DNA of 64,000 nt from Corallococcus caeni (GTDB taxonomy: Bacteria; Myxococcota; Myxococcia; Myxococcales; Myxococcaceae), in assembly GCF_036245865.1 (NCBI RefSeq), contig NZ_BTTW01000006.1:248001-312000 (forward strand), read 5' to 3'. Below, one piece after another: positions 22,499-33,000 of this stretch. Numbering within the stretch: position 1 is the first letter of the stretch; every line of letters starts with the position of its first letter. The position numbers and the translations under genes were made by a program. A model generated the notes under the pieces. The model saw only the letters and a program-made list of their open reading frames with translations. It ran no database searches and was not told the origin of the DNA.

Positions 22499-24205
22499 AT
22501 GGCGCGACGTCGATACTGGATGAGTTCCGCGCTGCTCGCGGCCTCCCTGAGTTTCATGACTGCCTGCGAAGGCCAGATTTCTGACGCGGCGAATCCGCGC
22601 AATCCTGGCTCCGGTGGCGGCAACCCGGACGGCACGAACAATCCCCCTCCAGCAGTGGAGCAGCCGGCGCGCTCGGTGCGCGTCGCGCGGCTGACGCATG
22701 CGCAGTGGGTGAGCAGCGTGAAGGACCTGCTCAAGCTGGACGCGGCGCCCACGGCGCTGGCGCAGACGTTCCGCGCGGATCCGTCCCAGAGCGGCTTCCT
22801 CTTCGACAACGACGCCCGCGCGCTGTCGGTGGATGAAGCGCTGTGGGGCGCGTACCAGCGCGCGGCGGCGGACCTGGCCGGGCAGGTGGCCACGGACGCG
22901 ACGAAGCTGGGCAAGCTGCTTCCTCCCGGCAGCACCACGGACGAGGCGCGCGCGAAGGCGTTCGTGGAGTCCTTTGGCCTGCGCGCGCTGCGCCGCCCGC
23001 TGAGCGCGGACGAGGTGGAGGCGTACCTGGCGCTGTACCGCAAGGGGCCGCAGGCATACCCGACGATGGCCGCGTTCCAGGGCGGCCTGCGGATGGTGCT
23101 GGAGGGCTTCCTCCAGTCGCCCCTGTTCCTCTACCGCGTGGAGCGCAGCACGCAGGCGGCGGACGGGAAGGTGCCGCTGGACGCGTTCGAGGTGGCCTCC
23201 CGGCTGAGCTACGCGCTCTGGAACTCCATGCCGGACGACGCGCTGTTCGCCGCCGCCCGCGAGGGCCTGCTGTCCCAGCGCGAGGGCGTGGCCGCCGAGG
23301 CGCGCCGGATGATGGCGGACCCCCGGGCGCGCGGCGTGGTGGACGCCTACCACCAGGTCGTCTTCGACGTGCCCCGCTACGGGCGCATCCTCCCCAACCC
23401 CACGCGCTTCCCCAACGTCACCACGAAGCTGGCGGAGTCCGCGGCGAAGGAGAACGCCCTCTTCGTGGAGGACGTCGTCTTCGGGCGCAAGGGCCGCTTC
23501 GCGGACCTGCTCACGTCGCGCGACACCTTCGTCAACGACGAACTGGCGCGCATCTACGGCCTCACCGGGACGTTCACCTCCGCCTTCGTGCCGGTGACGC
23601 TGGACGGCACGCAGCGGCGGGGCGTGCTCACGCAGGTGGGCTTCCTCGCGTCGCACGCGACGTCGGTGGACCCGGACCCCATCCACCGGGGCGTGTTCCT
23701 GTCGGAGCACCTGCTCTGCCAGAAGATTGGCGCGCCGCCGGCCAACATCCCCGCGCTGCCCGCGCCCAACGGCCGCACCAACCGCGAGGTGGTGGCGTCG
23801 CACACGGAAGGGCCCGGCACGGTGTGCGCGTCCTGCCACGCGACGCTCATCAACCCGCTGGGCTTCCCCTTCGAGAACTTCGACGCCGTGGGCGGCTACC
23901 GCACGACGGACAACGGGCACCCGGTGGACGCGTCCTCCTCGCCGGGCATCGGCGGGCAGAAGGTGCCGGTGAAGGACGCGCTGGACCTGGCGGACGCGCT
24001 CGCGAACGCGCAGGCGGTGCACGCGTGCTACGCGCGCCACTGGGTGGAGTTCCTCAGCGGACGCCCCGCGGTGGCGGAGGACGACGCGCTGGTGCAGCGG
24101 CTGGGCAAGCTGTCGCAGGCGGGACAGCTGTCCATCGTGGACCTGGTCGTGGAGGTCGTGACGGGCGTGGGCTTCGTGAATCGCCACCCGGAGGAGCTGC
24201 CGTGA
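22499..24205 (+). CDS. DUF1592/DUF1588-type lipoprotein with a CxxCH motif
   Basis: 568 aa from ATG 22499. The lipoprotein signal peptide has lipobox F-M-T-A-C (Cys near residue 23), followed by a Gly/Asn/Pro linker. The body shows the chain of planctomycete/myxobacterial 'cytochrome-like' domains: an N-terminal DUF1587-like 'RLTHAQWVSSVKDLL', DUF1595/1592 'FGLRALRRPLSADEVEAYLALY', 'LQSPLFLYRVE...FEVASRLSYALWNSMPDD', DUF1588 'GVLTQVGFLASHA...DPIHRGVFLSEHLLC' with 'VCASCHATLINPLGFPFENFD', and DUF1585 at the end. The CASCH motif could bind one c-type heme. Function of the family is unknown. The stop overlaps the DUF1552 start by four bases (GTGA). Confidence 0.85.
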   Translation: MARRRYWMSSALLAASLSFMTACEGQISDAANPRNPGSGGGNPDGTNNPPPAVEQPARSVRVARLTHAQWVSSVKDLLKLDAAPTALAQTFRADPSQSGFLFDNDARALSVDEALWGAYQRAAADLAGQVATDATKLGKLLPPGSTTDEARAKAFVESFGLRALRRPLSADEVEAYLALYRKGPQAYPTMAAFQGGLRMVLEGFLQSPLFLYRVERSTQAADGKVPLDAFEVASRLSYALWNSMPDDALFAAAREGLLSQREGVAAEARRMMADPRARGVVDAYHQVVFDVPRYGRILPNPTRFPNVTTKLAESAAKENALFVEDVVFGRKGRFADLLTSRDTFVNDELARIYGLTGTFTSAFVPVTLDGTQRRGVLTQVGFLASHATSVDPDPIHRGVFLSEHLLCQKIGAPPANIPALPAPNGRTNREVVASHTEGPGTVCASCHATLINPLGFPFENFDAVGGYRTTDNGHPVDASSSPGIGGQKVPVKDALDLADALANAQAVHACYARHWVEFLSGRPAVAEDDALVQRLGKLSQAGQLSIVDLVVEVVTGVGFVNRHPEELP

Positions 24206-25629
24206 AACTGAGCCGTCGACGCGTGTTGCAGGGCCTGGGTGGCGTCGTGCTGGGCCTGCCGGTGCTGGAGGGGCTCTTGCCCCGGAAGGCCCAGGCTGCG
24301 GAACCCGGCGCGCTTCCGTACGCCATCTTCCTTCGTCAGGCGGATGGCGTGGCCACCGCGCAGACCACCTCGGAGCTGGGCAGCGAGCCGGAGCGCTTCT
24401 GGCCGGAGCCGCTGGGCAACCTCACCACCACCACGCTCGCGGGCAAGTCGCTGCTGGAGCTGGCGGACCACCGCGCGCGCCTGCTGGTGGTGCGCAACGT
24501 CAACATGAAGGACTACAACTACGGGGACGGCCACGCCCGGGGCGCGCTCCAGTGCCTCACCGCGCGGGGCCCCGCCGTGGAGGGCGCGGGCGGCAACTCG
24601 GAGGCGTCCGGCGAGTCGCTGGACCACCGCATCGGCCGCGAGCTGAACCCGCAGAAGCGCGACTCGCTCTTCCTCTACGCGGGCAGGGCCGGCGGGTGGC
24701 TGGGCGGTCCCTGCATCTCCCACCGGGGCAGCGCCTCGCGCCGGGCCGCGCTGCATGACCCGTGGGTGGCCTACCAGACCATGGTGGGCGGCCCCGGAGG
24801 CCTCACGCCGGAGGCGCGCGAGCAGCTGCTGGTGCGCCAGAAGAGCCTCAACGACCTGGTGTCGGGCCAGCTGAAGGCGCTCCAGTCGCGGCCGGAGCTG
24901 AGCAGCACGGACCGGCAGCGCCTGGACCTGCACCTGTCCAACGTGCGCGACCTGGAGGTGGCCCTGAGCTGCCGCGCCCGCGCGGACGAGGAGCTGCGGT
25001 TCCAGAACGAGGCGCCCGGCTACAACAGCACGGACGGCGACAAGGTGCTGGCCTCGGTGCGGCTGCACATGGACATCGCGGTGCTGGCGGTGGCGTGCGG
25101 CACCACGCGCTCGGTGGCCATCCAGGTGGGTGACGGCAACGACGGCTCCACGCGCTACCGCGACCCGACGACGGGGCAGTTGATGGAGAACTTCCACTAC
25201 ATCTCCCACCGCCGGCTGTCGCACGACGCGCAGGGCAGCGTCATCGCCGGGTCGGACCTGCTGCACTCGCGCGTGGACGCGCAGTTCGCGCAGACCTTCA
25301 ACTACCTGCTGGACCGGCTGGCGGCCTACTCGATGCCGGACGGCAAGAAGCTGGTCGACCAGGGCGTGTCCGTCTGGTTCAACGACCTGGGCAACGGGCC
25401 GGCGCACTCGGCGCGCAACGTGCCCTTCATCCTGGCGGGCAGCTGCAACGGCTACCTCAAGCAGGGCGTGGCGGTGACCGTGGCCAGCGGCAACAGCAAC
25501 CCCAACCTCAACAGGATGCTCAACACGATTGGCGCCGCGGTGGGCCTGAAGAACGCGGCCGGGGGCCCGCTGGACGACTTCGGCGACCCGGCGCTGCCCA
25601 AGGGCCTGCTGACGGAGTTGCTGGCCTGA
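24202..25629 (+). CDS. DUF1552 protein with twin-arginine signal
   Basis: 475 aa. GTG 24202 overlaps the preceding stop and GGAGG lies eight bases upstream. The N-terminus 'KLSRRRVLQGLGGVVLGLPVLEGLLPRKAQA' is a Tat signal peptide, so the protein is exported folded. The rest matches the DUF1552 pattern (GDGHARGALQCLTA; ESLDHRIGRELNP; LDLHLSNVRDLE; HMDIAVLAVACGTTRSVAIQVGDG; FNYLLDRLAAYSMPDGKKLVDQGVSVWFNDLG), which is distantly like DUF1501/sulfatase-fold proteins. It is nearly always partnered with DUF1592 proteins, as here. Activity is unknown; Tat export and a heme-motif partner suggest periplasmic redox chemistry (inference). Confidence 0.87.
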   Translation: MKLSRRRVLQGLGGVVLGLPVLEGLLPRKAQAAEPGALPYAIFLRQADGVATAQTTSELGSEPERFWPEPLGNLTTTTLAGKSLLELADHRARLLVVRNVNMKDYNYGDGHARGALQCLTARGPAVEGAGGNSEASGESLDHRIGRELNPQKRDSLFLYAGRAGGWLGGPCISHRGSASRRAALHDPWVAYQTMVGGPGGLTPEAREQLLVRQKSLNDLVSGQLKALQSRPELSSTDRQRLDLHLSNVRDLEVALSCRARADEELRFQNEAPGYNSTDGDKVLASVRLHMDIAVLAVACGTTRSVAIQVGDGNDGSTRYRDPTTGQLMENFHYISHRRLSHDAQGSVIAGSDLLHSRVDAQFAQTFNYLLDRLAAYSMPDGKKLVDQGVSVWFNDLGNGPAHSARNVPFILAGSCNGYLKQGVAVTVASGNSNPNLNRMLNTIGAAVGLKNAAGGPLDDFGDPALPKGLLTELLA

Positions 25630-25691
25630 GCGGCCGTTGACCCGATTTGCCTCCGCCTTTCCTCCTTTGTTTTCGAACAGAGGAGGAAGGG

Positions 25692-26879
25692 ATGTTCCCA
25701 GCAATCCGCAGGGCCTTCACCGCATCGCTCGCTTTCGTCTCCCTGCTGTCCGCCGGTCCGGCGGCGGCGCACGGCTCCATGGAAGTTCCCCTGAGCCGCG
25801 TCTACGGATGTTTCAAGGAAGGGCCGGAGAGTCCCAAGTCCGCCGCGTGCAAGGCCGCGGTGCAGGCCGGTGGGACGCAGGCGCTGTATGACTGGAACGG
25901 CGTCCGGCAGGGCGCCGCCAACGGGCGCCACCGGGAGCTCATCCCCGACGGCAAGCTGTGCAGCGCGGCCAATGAGAGCCACAAGGGCCTGGACCTGGCG
26001 CGCACGGACTGGCCGTCCACGCTGATCAGCCCGGACGGCAACGGCCGCTTCGAGTTCGTCTTCCACGCCACCGCGGTGCACGCCACGGGCTACTTCCAGC
26101 TCTTCGTGACGAAGGAGGGCTACAACCCCGCTCTGCCCCTGAAGTGGTCGGACCTGGAGGCGTCGCCCTTCTGCAACGTCACCAACGTGTCCGCGGTGAA
26201 CAACCGCTACCGGCTTGACTGCCCCTTCCCTGCGGCGCGCACGGGAGCGCACGTCATCTACGCCATCTGGCAGCGCGCGGACAGCCCGGAGGCCTTCTAC
26301 GCCTGCACGGACGTGAAGTTCAGCGACACGCCGCCCCCGCCGGTGCTGTGGAAGGAATTGGGCCAGGTGCAGGCGCGTGAGGATCTGCCCAAGGCGAGCA
26401 AGGTGACGTTCCGCCTCTTCGACAGCGCGGGCCGCGACGCCGAGTCCCATCCCCTGACGCTCGACGCGGCCACGCCCGCGGCCACGTGGATGTACCGGCT
26501 GGCGCAGCAGGTGAACGCGGGCTCCAGCCGCGTGCAGGTGGGCGTGCTCCAGACGACGGGCACCGTGACGCCGGTGCAGGACGCGCTGGGCAACCGCGTG
26601 TACGCGAAGGAGACGGGCTACACGTTCCAGGTGGACATCGAGAAGCCCTCCACCGGCGGCAGCGACGGCGGCACGGACGGCGGCACCGGCGGGAGCGCGC
26701 AATACAAGTACCCGGCGGGCATCGACAGCTACACGGCGGGCACGCTGGTGGAGGGCACGGACGGGCTCATCTATCGCTGCAAGCCCTTCCCGTACTCCGG
26801 TTGGTGCAAGGGCGTGGCGTCGTACTACGCGCCGGGCACGGGCATGGCCTGGCAGGACGCGTGGGAGCGCGTGCCGTAG
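25692..26879 (+). CDS. Chitin-active lytic polysaccharide monooxygenase (AA10, GbpA-like)
   Basis: 395 aa from ATG 25692, with GAGGAGGAAGGG just upstream. The signal peptide ends '...GPAAA', leaving His27 as the mature N-terminus (HGSMEVPLSR), as required for the copper histidine brace. The second His lies in 'FHATAVHATGYFQLFVTK', the conserved AA10 A-x-H-x-T block. After the catalytic domain (to about residue 215) comes a GbpA2-like module (KVTFRLFDSAGRDAE...GYTFQVDIE, about 250-335). Then follow a Gly/Thr/Asp linker and a C-terminal chitin-binding module of CBM73/CBM5 type (YPAGIDSYTAGTLVE...YRCKPFPYSGWCKG...W..AWERV). It oxidatively cleaves crystalline chitin outside the cell, which fits a predatory soil bacterium. 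Confidence 0.93.
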   Translation: MFPAIRRAFTASLAFVSLLSAGPAAAHGSMEVPLSRVYGCFKEGPESPKSAACKAAVQAGGTQALYDWNGVRQGAANGRHRELIPDGKLCSAANESHKGLDLARTDWPSTLISPDGNGRFEFVFHATAVHATGYFQLFVTKEGYNPALPLKWSDLEASPFCNVTNVSAVNNRYRLDCPFPAARTGAHVIYAIWQRADSPEAFYACTDVKFSDTPPPPVLWKELGQVQAREDLPKASKVTFRLFDSAGRDAESHPLTLDAATPAATWMYRLAQQVNAGSSRVQVGVLQTTGTVTPVQDALGNRVYAKETGYTFQVDIEKPSTGGSDGGTDGGTGGSAQYKYPAGIDSYTAGTLVEGTDGLIYRCKPFPYSGWCKGVASYYAPGTGMAWQDAWERVP

Positions 26880-26902
26880 CGCGCCTCGCGCTGGACATGG
26901 AA

Positions 26903-26933
26903 CGGGCCGCCCTTCCAGCGGAGGGGCGGCCCG
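26903..26933. terminator. GC hairpin between convergent LPMO and repeat-protein genes
   Basis: A perfect 10-bp stem CGGGCCGCCC / GGGCGGCCCG with an 11-nt loop lies 24 bp after the LPMO stop. It has no T-run. Most likely it is a terminator for the LPMO gene. Confidence 0.5.
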
Positions 26934-27058
26934 GGGACTTCCCGCGCGCAGGCGAAGAAGGGGCGCACGTCCAGCACGGCCGACGGGTGGCACATGCGCG
27001 CGATGGAGGTGCGCAGCGCGCCCGCCACGCGGATCCAGGGAAACACCCCCCGGAGGCC

Positions 27059-30037
27059 TCAGGGCGGCGCCGCCTCCACGGTGAAGGCCACCTCGCCCCG
27101 GGGTGGAATCTGGACCCTGCGGGGCGTGAAGCGCTGCTCGGACTCCGGATCGATGGGGCGGGCCTCCAGGAGGTACTCGCCCGGTTCGATGCCCCGGGCG
27201 AGGACGGTGCCCTGGGGGGCGAACTCCTGGTAGGGGAAGCCCACGGGACCCTCCACGTACCGCAGCCGGATGAAGGCGGGCAGCGGCTGGCCGTCCGTGT
27301 CCCGGGCGGTGAAGCGCACCTTCGCGGCCAGGTCCAGGGGCACGGTGAGTGTGTCCACGCGGGACGTCACCTCGTGTTGGAACGGCCGCGCGTCGTGGGC
27401 CTTGAGCTCCAGGACGAAGGGCGGGGGAGGCAACTGCGTCAGCGTGTAGCCCCCGTCTTGCGGGACGACGTTTCGGGGCCGCGCCAGCGCACGGGCGAGG
27501 TCAGGGTCCGAGGGCTCCGTGAGCTTCGCCTTGAGGGTCCCCACGTCGGAGAGGACGTCTCCCGTCTCCGCGTCGTGGAGGACCAGCCGCAGCGTCCAGC
27601 CCGGATCCAGCGTCAGCACGCCCAGGTCCTGGTCCAAGCCCTCCGTCTGGGTCACGTCGCGTTGCAGCGGGGTGAAGCCGGAGGCCTGCACCGTGAGCGT
27701 CGCCGGCCCCGAGGTGTCGAAGGGAAGGTCGAAGACGCCGTCCGGCCACGCCTCGGGCTGCGCTTGAGTCTGGAGTCCCGCGCCCTTCACCTGGAAGGAG
27801 GTGACGGCCTTGCCCCCGGGTTCCACGACGCGGCCCCGGAGGCGTCCGTCGCGCTCCAGCACCAGCCGGAGCGGCGCCGCGCCGGAGTCCACCCACAGGC
27901 CGCCAGTCTCCGGGGAGGGTTCTCCTCCCTGCGAGCGCTGGGGGCGGAAGGAGTGGCCCGGCAGGGAGGCCCACAGCGCGTAGCGGGGCGCCACGAGCCC
28001 GCGCAGGGTGAAGCGTCCGTCCGGGCCCGTGCGGAGGCCGGGGGGGACTTCCTCGTCCGAGCTCCCACCCCACCGCGACTCCTCCTCGTCGGGGAGCGCC
28101 GCGGTGATGGCGACGTCCGCGAGCGGCTGGCCCGCGCCATCCACCGCGATGCCAGAGCGCTCGCGGCCTGCCTCCAGGCGCAGGGACACGTCCCGGTGCT
28201 CCCGCCCCTGGAACATGATGGCCTGCGACACCGAGACCTCCATCAGGTCCCCCCGGATGGCGGCCTCCAGGTGGTACGGGCCCGGGGCAATCCCTTGCAA
28301 CTGGAAGCGGCCCTGCTCATCCGTCATGGCCTGCCGCGGCTGCTCTTCCGGCAGGAACTCCTCCGCGTCCTCGCCGTCCTTCGACAGCGTCACGGTCGCG
28401 TCCCGCAGCGGCAGTCCCCGGGGGTCGGTGACGGTGCCGGAGACGGAGGCGCCCCGGTCCAGCACCACCACGACCTCCCGCGAGGGGACGCGCACGTCGA
28501 TGGTGAGGCTCTGGAAGGAGGGATCCTCCACGAGCAGCCGCGCCGTCCCCGCGCGCTGGACATCCAGGACGAAGCGCCCCGCGGCGTCCGAGCGCTGGGC
28601 CCCGCTGGCGAGGAGGTCGTCCCAGTCTCCCAGGATGCCGGAGAGCTCCAGGCGGATGCCCTCGAGCGGAGCGCCCGACGTGTCGACGACGCGGCCCTCC
28701 ACGCTCTTCGCGCGCCGGAGCGTGAAGTCCAGCGGCGCCATGCCCGGCTGGAGCTTCTGGGCCGTGACCTCCAGGTCCAGGTGATGCGGCGCGAGGATCC
28801 GGAAGGTATGCGGCCCGGGACGCGTGGGCCCCATCCGGTAGCGGCCCGCGGCGTCCGTCACGGCGTCCGCTTCGGCGGCGAGGGGCCCGCCGTCCTCCCG
28901 GTAGGTCTCCACGCGCGCGTCCGGGATGGGCTGCCCCGTGTCGTCGCGCACCGAGCCTTCCAGCATCACGCCCCGCTGGAGCCGCAGCTGCACGTGCTCC
29001 ATGGGAGGCGTCACGTCCAGCGTGGCGAACGCGCCGCCGGAGCCGGTGCTGAGCTGGTGGGCGACGGCGGGCGCGGTGAAGCGGAAGCGCCCCGCGTCAT
29101 CCGTCGTGGTGCGCTGGACGGAGGCCGTCGCGGTGTCCCCCTCCAGGAGGACCTGGAGGCCCGGCACTGGAGTGCCTTCCTCGGACACGACCTGGCCCGC
29201 GACGGGGAGCGTGCGCGCGAGCACCACGGGGTCCAGGCCGTCAGCGGATTCCAGCTCCGGCTGGAACCACGAGGACGCGCCGTCCGCGGTGACGAAGGCG
29301 GCGTAGCGGCCCTGGGGCAGGGGGCCCGCGACGAAGTGGCCCTCGGCATCGGTGGTCGCGTCGAAGAAGCGCGTGTGCCAGCGGGAGACGAGCGTCACCC
29401 GCGCATCGGGGATGGGCGTCTGGTCCGGGGCCGTGACGCGCCCCTGGAAGAGGACGCCCTGCTCCAGCGTCAGCTCCACGTCGTCCGAGCCCACCGGCAC
29501 GCCGCCCTGTGACACCGCGCCCGTATCGCCCAGGGCCCAAAGCGTCACGCTGCCCTCGGGCAGGCCGTCCAGCGCGAAGCGCCCTTCCGCGTCCGTGGTC
29601 GCCTCCGCGAACACCGGCGCTTCGCCGTCGCGGGCCTCCACGGCTTCGCCCTGCATGCGCTCGAAGTCGAAGCCGCAGCGCCCCGTCTTGAGGAGCGGGG
29701 CCCGCGCGTCATCCTGGCCGGAGGGGGAGGGGCAGGGCCGCTCCGACAGCGTGACCCCGGGCTCCACTCGGGACGCGGAGACGCGCACGCCCGCCGCCGC
29801 GCCGTGGGTCCCCAGCACGCGGCCCGCGATGCGCGCGGTGCCCACGGGACGCGGGGGCGTCGTGAGCTGGGACACGCGGGGCTTCGGCGTCACGGCGGCC
29901 GCGGAGGTGGGCGGAGGCGCGTCCTTCGCGGACGACGCGGGCCAGGGGGTCCACATCAGGAGCGCGAGGAGCCCGGCGACGGCGAGCGCGCCTGCTCCCA
30001 GCCAGGGCTTCAGTCCCCCTCGTCTCGCGGTCCCCAT
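27059..30037 (-). CDS. Giant carboxypeptidase-regulatory-like repeat protein, paralogue 1
   Basis: 992 aa from ATG 30037. The N-terminus has a basic start and a single hydrophobic segment (LGAGALAVAGLLALLMW), a signal anchor or uncleaved signal, then a Pro/Ala linker. The rest is a string of roughly 80-95-residue beta sandwiches of the CarboxypepD_reg/Cna-B-like type. Each shows 'G.V.D..G.P.P.A.V.....' then 'T.D.A.GRF.L.GL..G.Y.L.A', for example 'EATTDAEGRFALDGLPEGSVTLWALGD'. The first repeat contains 'ASRVEPGVTLSERPCP', shared with paralogue 2 and in part with paralogue 3. No enzyme domain is visible. It is probably an exported structural or adhesive protein. Last gene of a minus-strand cluster of five. 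Confidence 0.82.
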   Translation of the reverse strand: MGTARRGGLKPWLGAGALAVAGLLALLMWTPWPASSAKDAPPPTSAAAVTPKPRVSQLTTPPRPVGTARIAGRVLGTHGAAAGVRVSASRVEPGVTLSERPCPSPSGQDDARAPLLKTGRCGFDFERMQGEAVEARDGEAPVFAEATTDAEGRFALDGLPEGSVTLWALGDTGAVSQGGVPVGSDDVELTLEQGVLFQGRVTAPDQTPIPDARVTLVSRWHTRFFDATTDAEGHFVAGPLPQGRYAAFVTADGASSWFQPELESADGLDPVVLARTLPVAGQVVSEEGTPVPGLQVLLEGDTATASVQRTTTDDAGRFRFTAPAVAHQLSTGSGGAFATLDVTPPMEHVQLRLQRGVMLEGSVRDDTGQPIPDARVETYREDGGPLAAEADAVTDAAGRYRMGPTRPGPHTFRILAPHHLDLEVTAQKLQPGMAPLDFTLRRAKSVEGRVVDTSGAPLEGIRLELSGILGDWDDLLASGAQRSDAAGRFVLDVQRAGTARLLVEDPSFQSLTIDVRVPSREVVVVLDRGASVSGTVTDPRGLPLRDATVTLSKDGEDAEEFLPEEQPRQAMTDEQGRFQLQGIAPGPYHLEAAIRGDLMEVSVSQAIMFQGREHRDVSLRLEAGRERSGIAVDGAGQPLADVAITAALPDEEESRWGGSSDEEVPPGLRTGPDGRFTLRGLVAPRYALWASLPGHSFRPQRSQGGEPSPETGGLWVDSGAAPLRLVLERDGRLRGRVVEPGGKAVTSFQVKGAGLQTQAQPEAWPDGVFDLPFDTSGPATLTVQASGFTPLQRDVTQTEGLDQDLGVLTLDPGWTLRLVLHDAETGDVLSDVGTLKAKLTEPSDPDLARALARPRNVVPQDGGYTLTQLPPPPFVLELKAHDARPFQHEVTSRVDTLTVPLDLAAKVRFTARDTDGQPLPAFIRLRYVEGPVGFPYQEFAPQGTVLARGIEPGEYLLEARPIDPESEQRFTPRRVQIPPRGEVAFTVEAAPP

Positions 30038-30070
30038 GCGCGGCAGGATAGCGGGCCCCTGTGTCGTGCG

Positions 30071-33000
30071 TCAGCGCGCGAGGGGAAGCCACACGGGCCG
30101 CACGTCGCGGGACAGCGTGCCTTCGGCGGGCACGTCCAGCTCCTCGCGGTGGAGCCGGTCCTTGTCGCGGGTGCTCGCGAGGACGGTGTAGTGGCCCGCG
30201 GCGACGCGGCGGAACGTGACGGACCTGCCGGTCCATTCCTCCAGGGGGCGTCGCTGGAGGCCCAGCAGGTCGAGGTCCCTGGCGCTGGCGGGAGCGGAGG
30301 GCTGGCCGGGCAGCAGGACCACGCTGTCGACGTCCTCCGTCAACCGGAGCGTGACGGTGGCGCCGCTGTCCAGCGCGTCGAAGTCGAGGGTGACGTCGCC
30401 GCTGGGCGGAATCCGCACGCTGCGGGCAGGAAAGAGGGTGTCGTGCACCGCTTCCACCGCCCAGGCCGTCACCGTGTAGAGCCCGGGGGGCACGGGGCTC
30501 AGGGTGAAGTCTCCCGGACCGACATCCTGGTACTGCGTCAGCCTGTCCGAGCGCGTGAAGGTGAGCCGGGCCTTGAGCGGCTGGCCCTTCGCGTCGCGGA
30601 TGTGGCCCTTCACCCGGGCGCCCGCGTCGAGCGGGAGCGTGATGCGCTCCTCCTCCGCGCCCACCCTCGCCCGCGACGGCAGGTGGAACTGGGTGTTCAC
30701 GAAGAGCGTGAACGCCGTGAGGGGCATGTGCTCCAGCAGCAGCGTGCCATCCTCGCGGGGCGCCACCCAGCTGGGGTGTTGGAAGGGCGGCCCGTCCGCG
30801 GCGCCTTCGGCGTGGACCTGACAGCTGACGGCCGCCGTGAACTCACGCCCGTCATCGTCGAGCCTGCTTCCGTTGTACGGCTTCCCCGTCGAGGCCTCGC
30901 GCAGGAGCACCCTCACGGTCCTGCCTCGCGTCAGCGTGACGGTGCCCAGGTCCAGGTCGTTCTCCCCGTCCGGCGTGACGGTGCGATCCTCGGGCGCGAA
31001 GCCCTTGGAGCGCACGAGGAGCCGCTGGGCGCCGGTGGCTTCGAACAGGCTCTGGTCGAAGCGCCCGTCCGGGTTCGTGTACCGGAGGCCATTCACGTCG
31101 AAGGACTCCAGCGCCACGCCGCCCTCCGCCACCACCCGGCCCCGCACGTGCGGGATGCGCCGAAGCACCAGCCGGACCTCCTCCGTGTCGCGGCCCACCA
31201 CGACGGACGTGTCGTCGCCGCCGGCAAGGACCCCCTGCGAGGCGGAGGTGGCCACGACGTGCTCCGGCAGCCTCGCGGTGAGCACCTGGCGGGCCGCGCT
31301 CAGGGAGCGCAGGGTGAAGCGGCCTTCGGCGTCCGTGCGGACGCCCTCGGGGACGAGTCCTGGCCTGGACTGCTCGCCCCGGTAGCGGGGCCGGTCCGCT
31401 TCCAGGACCTCCGTGCGGAGGGCGACACCGGGCAGGGGCCGCCCCTGGAGGCTCACGACGACGCCTCGCAGGGTCCGGCCTTCCTCCAGCCGCAGCGTGA
31501 CGGACGGCGCCTCTCCCGTCTGGACGTCCAGGGGTTGGGAGGCGTGCACGTCCACGGCCCGTCCAGGCACCCTCGCCTCCGCCACGTAGCTGCCCGGGGA
31601 CACGCCCTGGAGGGTGGCCTGCCCGTGGGCGTCCGTGACCTCCACCCGGTCCGCTTCGCCGCGCGCGTCGCGCTTCCAGAGCGTCACCTGGGCGCCACGC
31701 ACTGGCGCTCCCGCCGCGCTCAGGACGGTGAGGGACACCGGGATGCCCCGGCGCAGCACCATCCGCACGGGCTCCGACGGAAGCTCCACGGCGAGGCGCT
31801 GAAGCACGAAGGTCGCGTCGTCGACGTCCAGCCACGCGGGACCCTCCGCCGCCGCGTCCAGGACGAAGCGTCCGGCTTCGTCCGTCACGGCGTGGTCCGT
31901 GATGAACTCCACCTCGGAGGGCGACACCGGGCCCGGGTGGAGCTGGACCGTGCGGCCCGCCAGCGGCTGGCCCGCTTCGTCCACGAGGATGCCCTCCACG
32001 GAGGCGGCGCGCGGCAGGGTGAAGTCGAGCGACTCCTCGACCTTGCCGAGCTCCTGGTACTCCGGCTCCACGTCGACGTGGTGCTCGGCTCGGACCGCCA
32101 CGAAATGCGGCAGCCGGAACAGGGGGCCCAGCCGGTAGCGCCCCTGCGCATCCGTGACGGTCTGCCCGCGCTGGGACGGCGCGTTCGCATCCCGGAGATC
32201 CGCCTGGACCCGGGCGCCGGGAATCGGCCTTCCGGCGTCGTCGCTGACGGTGCCGTGGATGACCATGCCGGGCCCGAGTGTGAGGACCACGTCCTCGCGG
32301 GGCTCCGTCCTGACGGAGGCGAAACCGTCATGCGCCGCCGTCTCCGCGAAGAGCTGGCCGGGCGGGCCTTCGACGGACCGGAAGGAGAAGCGCCCCCGCG
32401 CATCCGTGATGGCGGTGCGCGACTCGGGCGTGACGCTGGGCGTGTCCAGCCGGACGGAGACGCCGGGCGCGGGTGCCCCCTGCTCCGTCAGCACCGTGCC
32501 CGCGTACTTCGCGGGGCGGTCCAGGATGAAGGTGCCGTCCTCCAGGGGATCCGCCCGCATGCGCAGCAGGGGGCCGCGATCCTCGACCGTGACGAGGATG
32601 CCGTAGTCGCCCGGAGCTACGGGCCCGATGCGGAAGCGTCCATCCGCGCCGCTGGTCGCGGGGAAGAAGTGCGTGTGTTCGTGGGAGAAGACGGTGATGC
32701 GCGCACCCACGACCGGCTCGCTCCCCGGGGGCTCGTTCAGGACGATGCCCTCGAAGAAGAGGCCTTCGTCGAGCACGAGGACCACGCCCTGCTGGCCCGT
32801 CGTCACGTCAGGGCGCATCGCGACGCTCTGGCCGCGGGTGGCCTGGAGCGTGACGCTTCCCCCGGGAAGTCCGTCCAGGAAGAAGGTGCCGTCCTCCGCG
32901 CTGGTGGCCTCAGCGACGGTGGGGGCTTCTCCTTCGCGTTGATCCACCTGCTCCACCAGCTCGTCGAAGGCTTCATCCGGGCACTGCATCAGCCGGAGCG

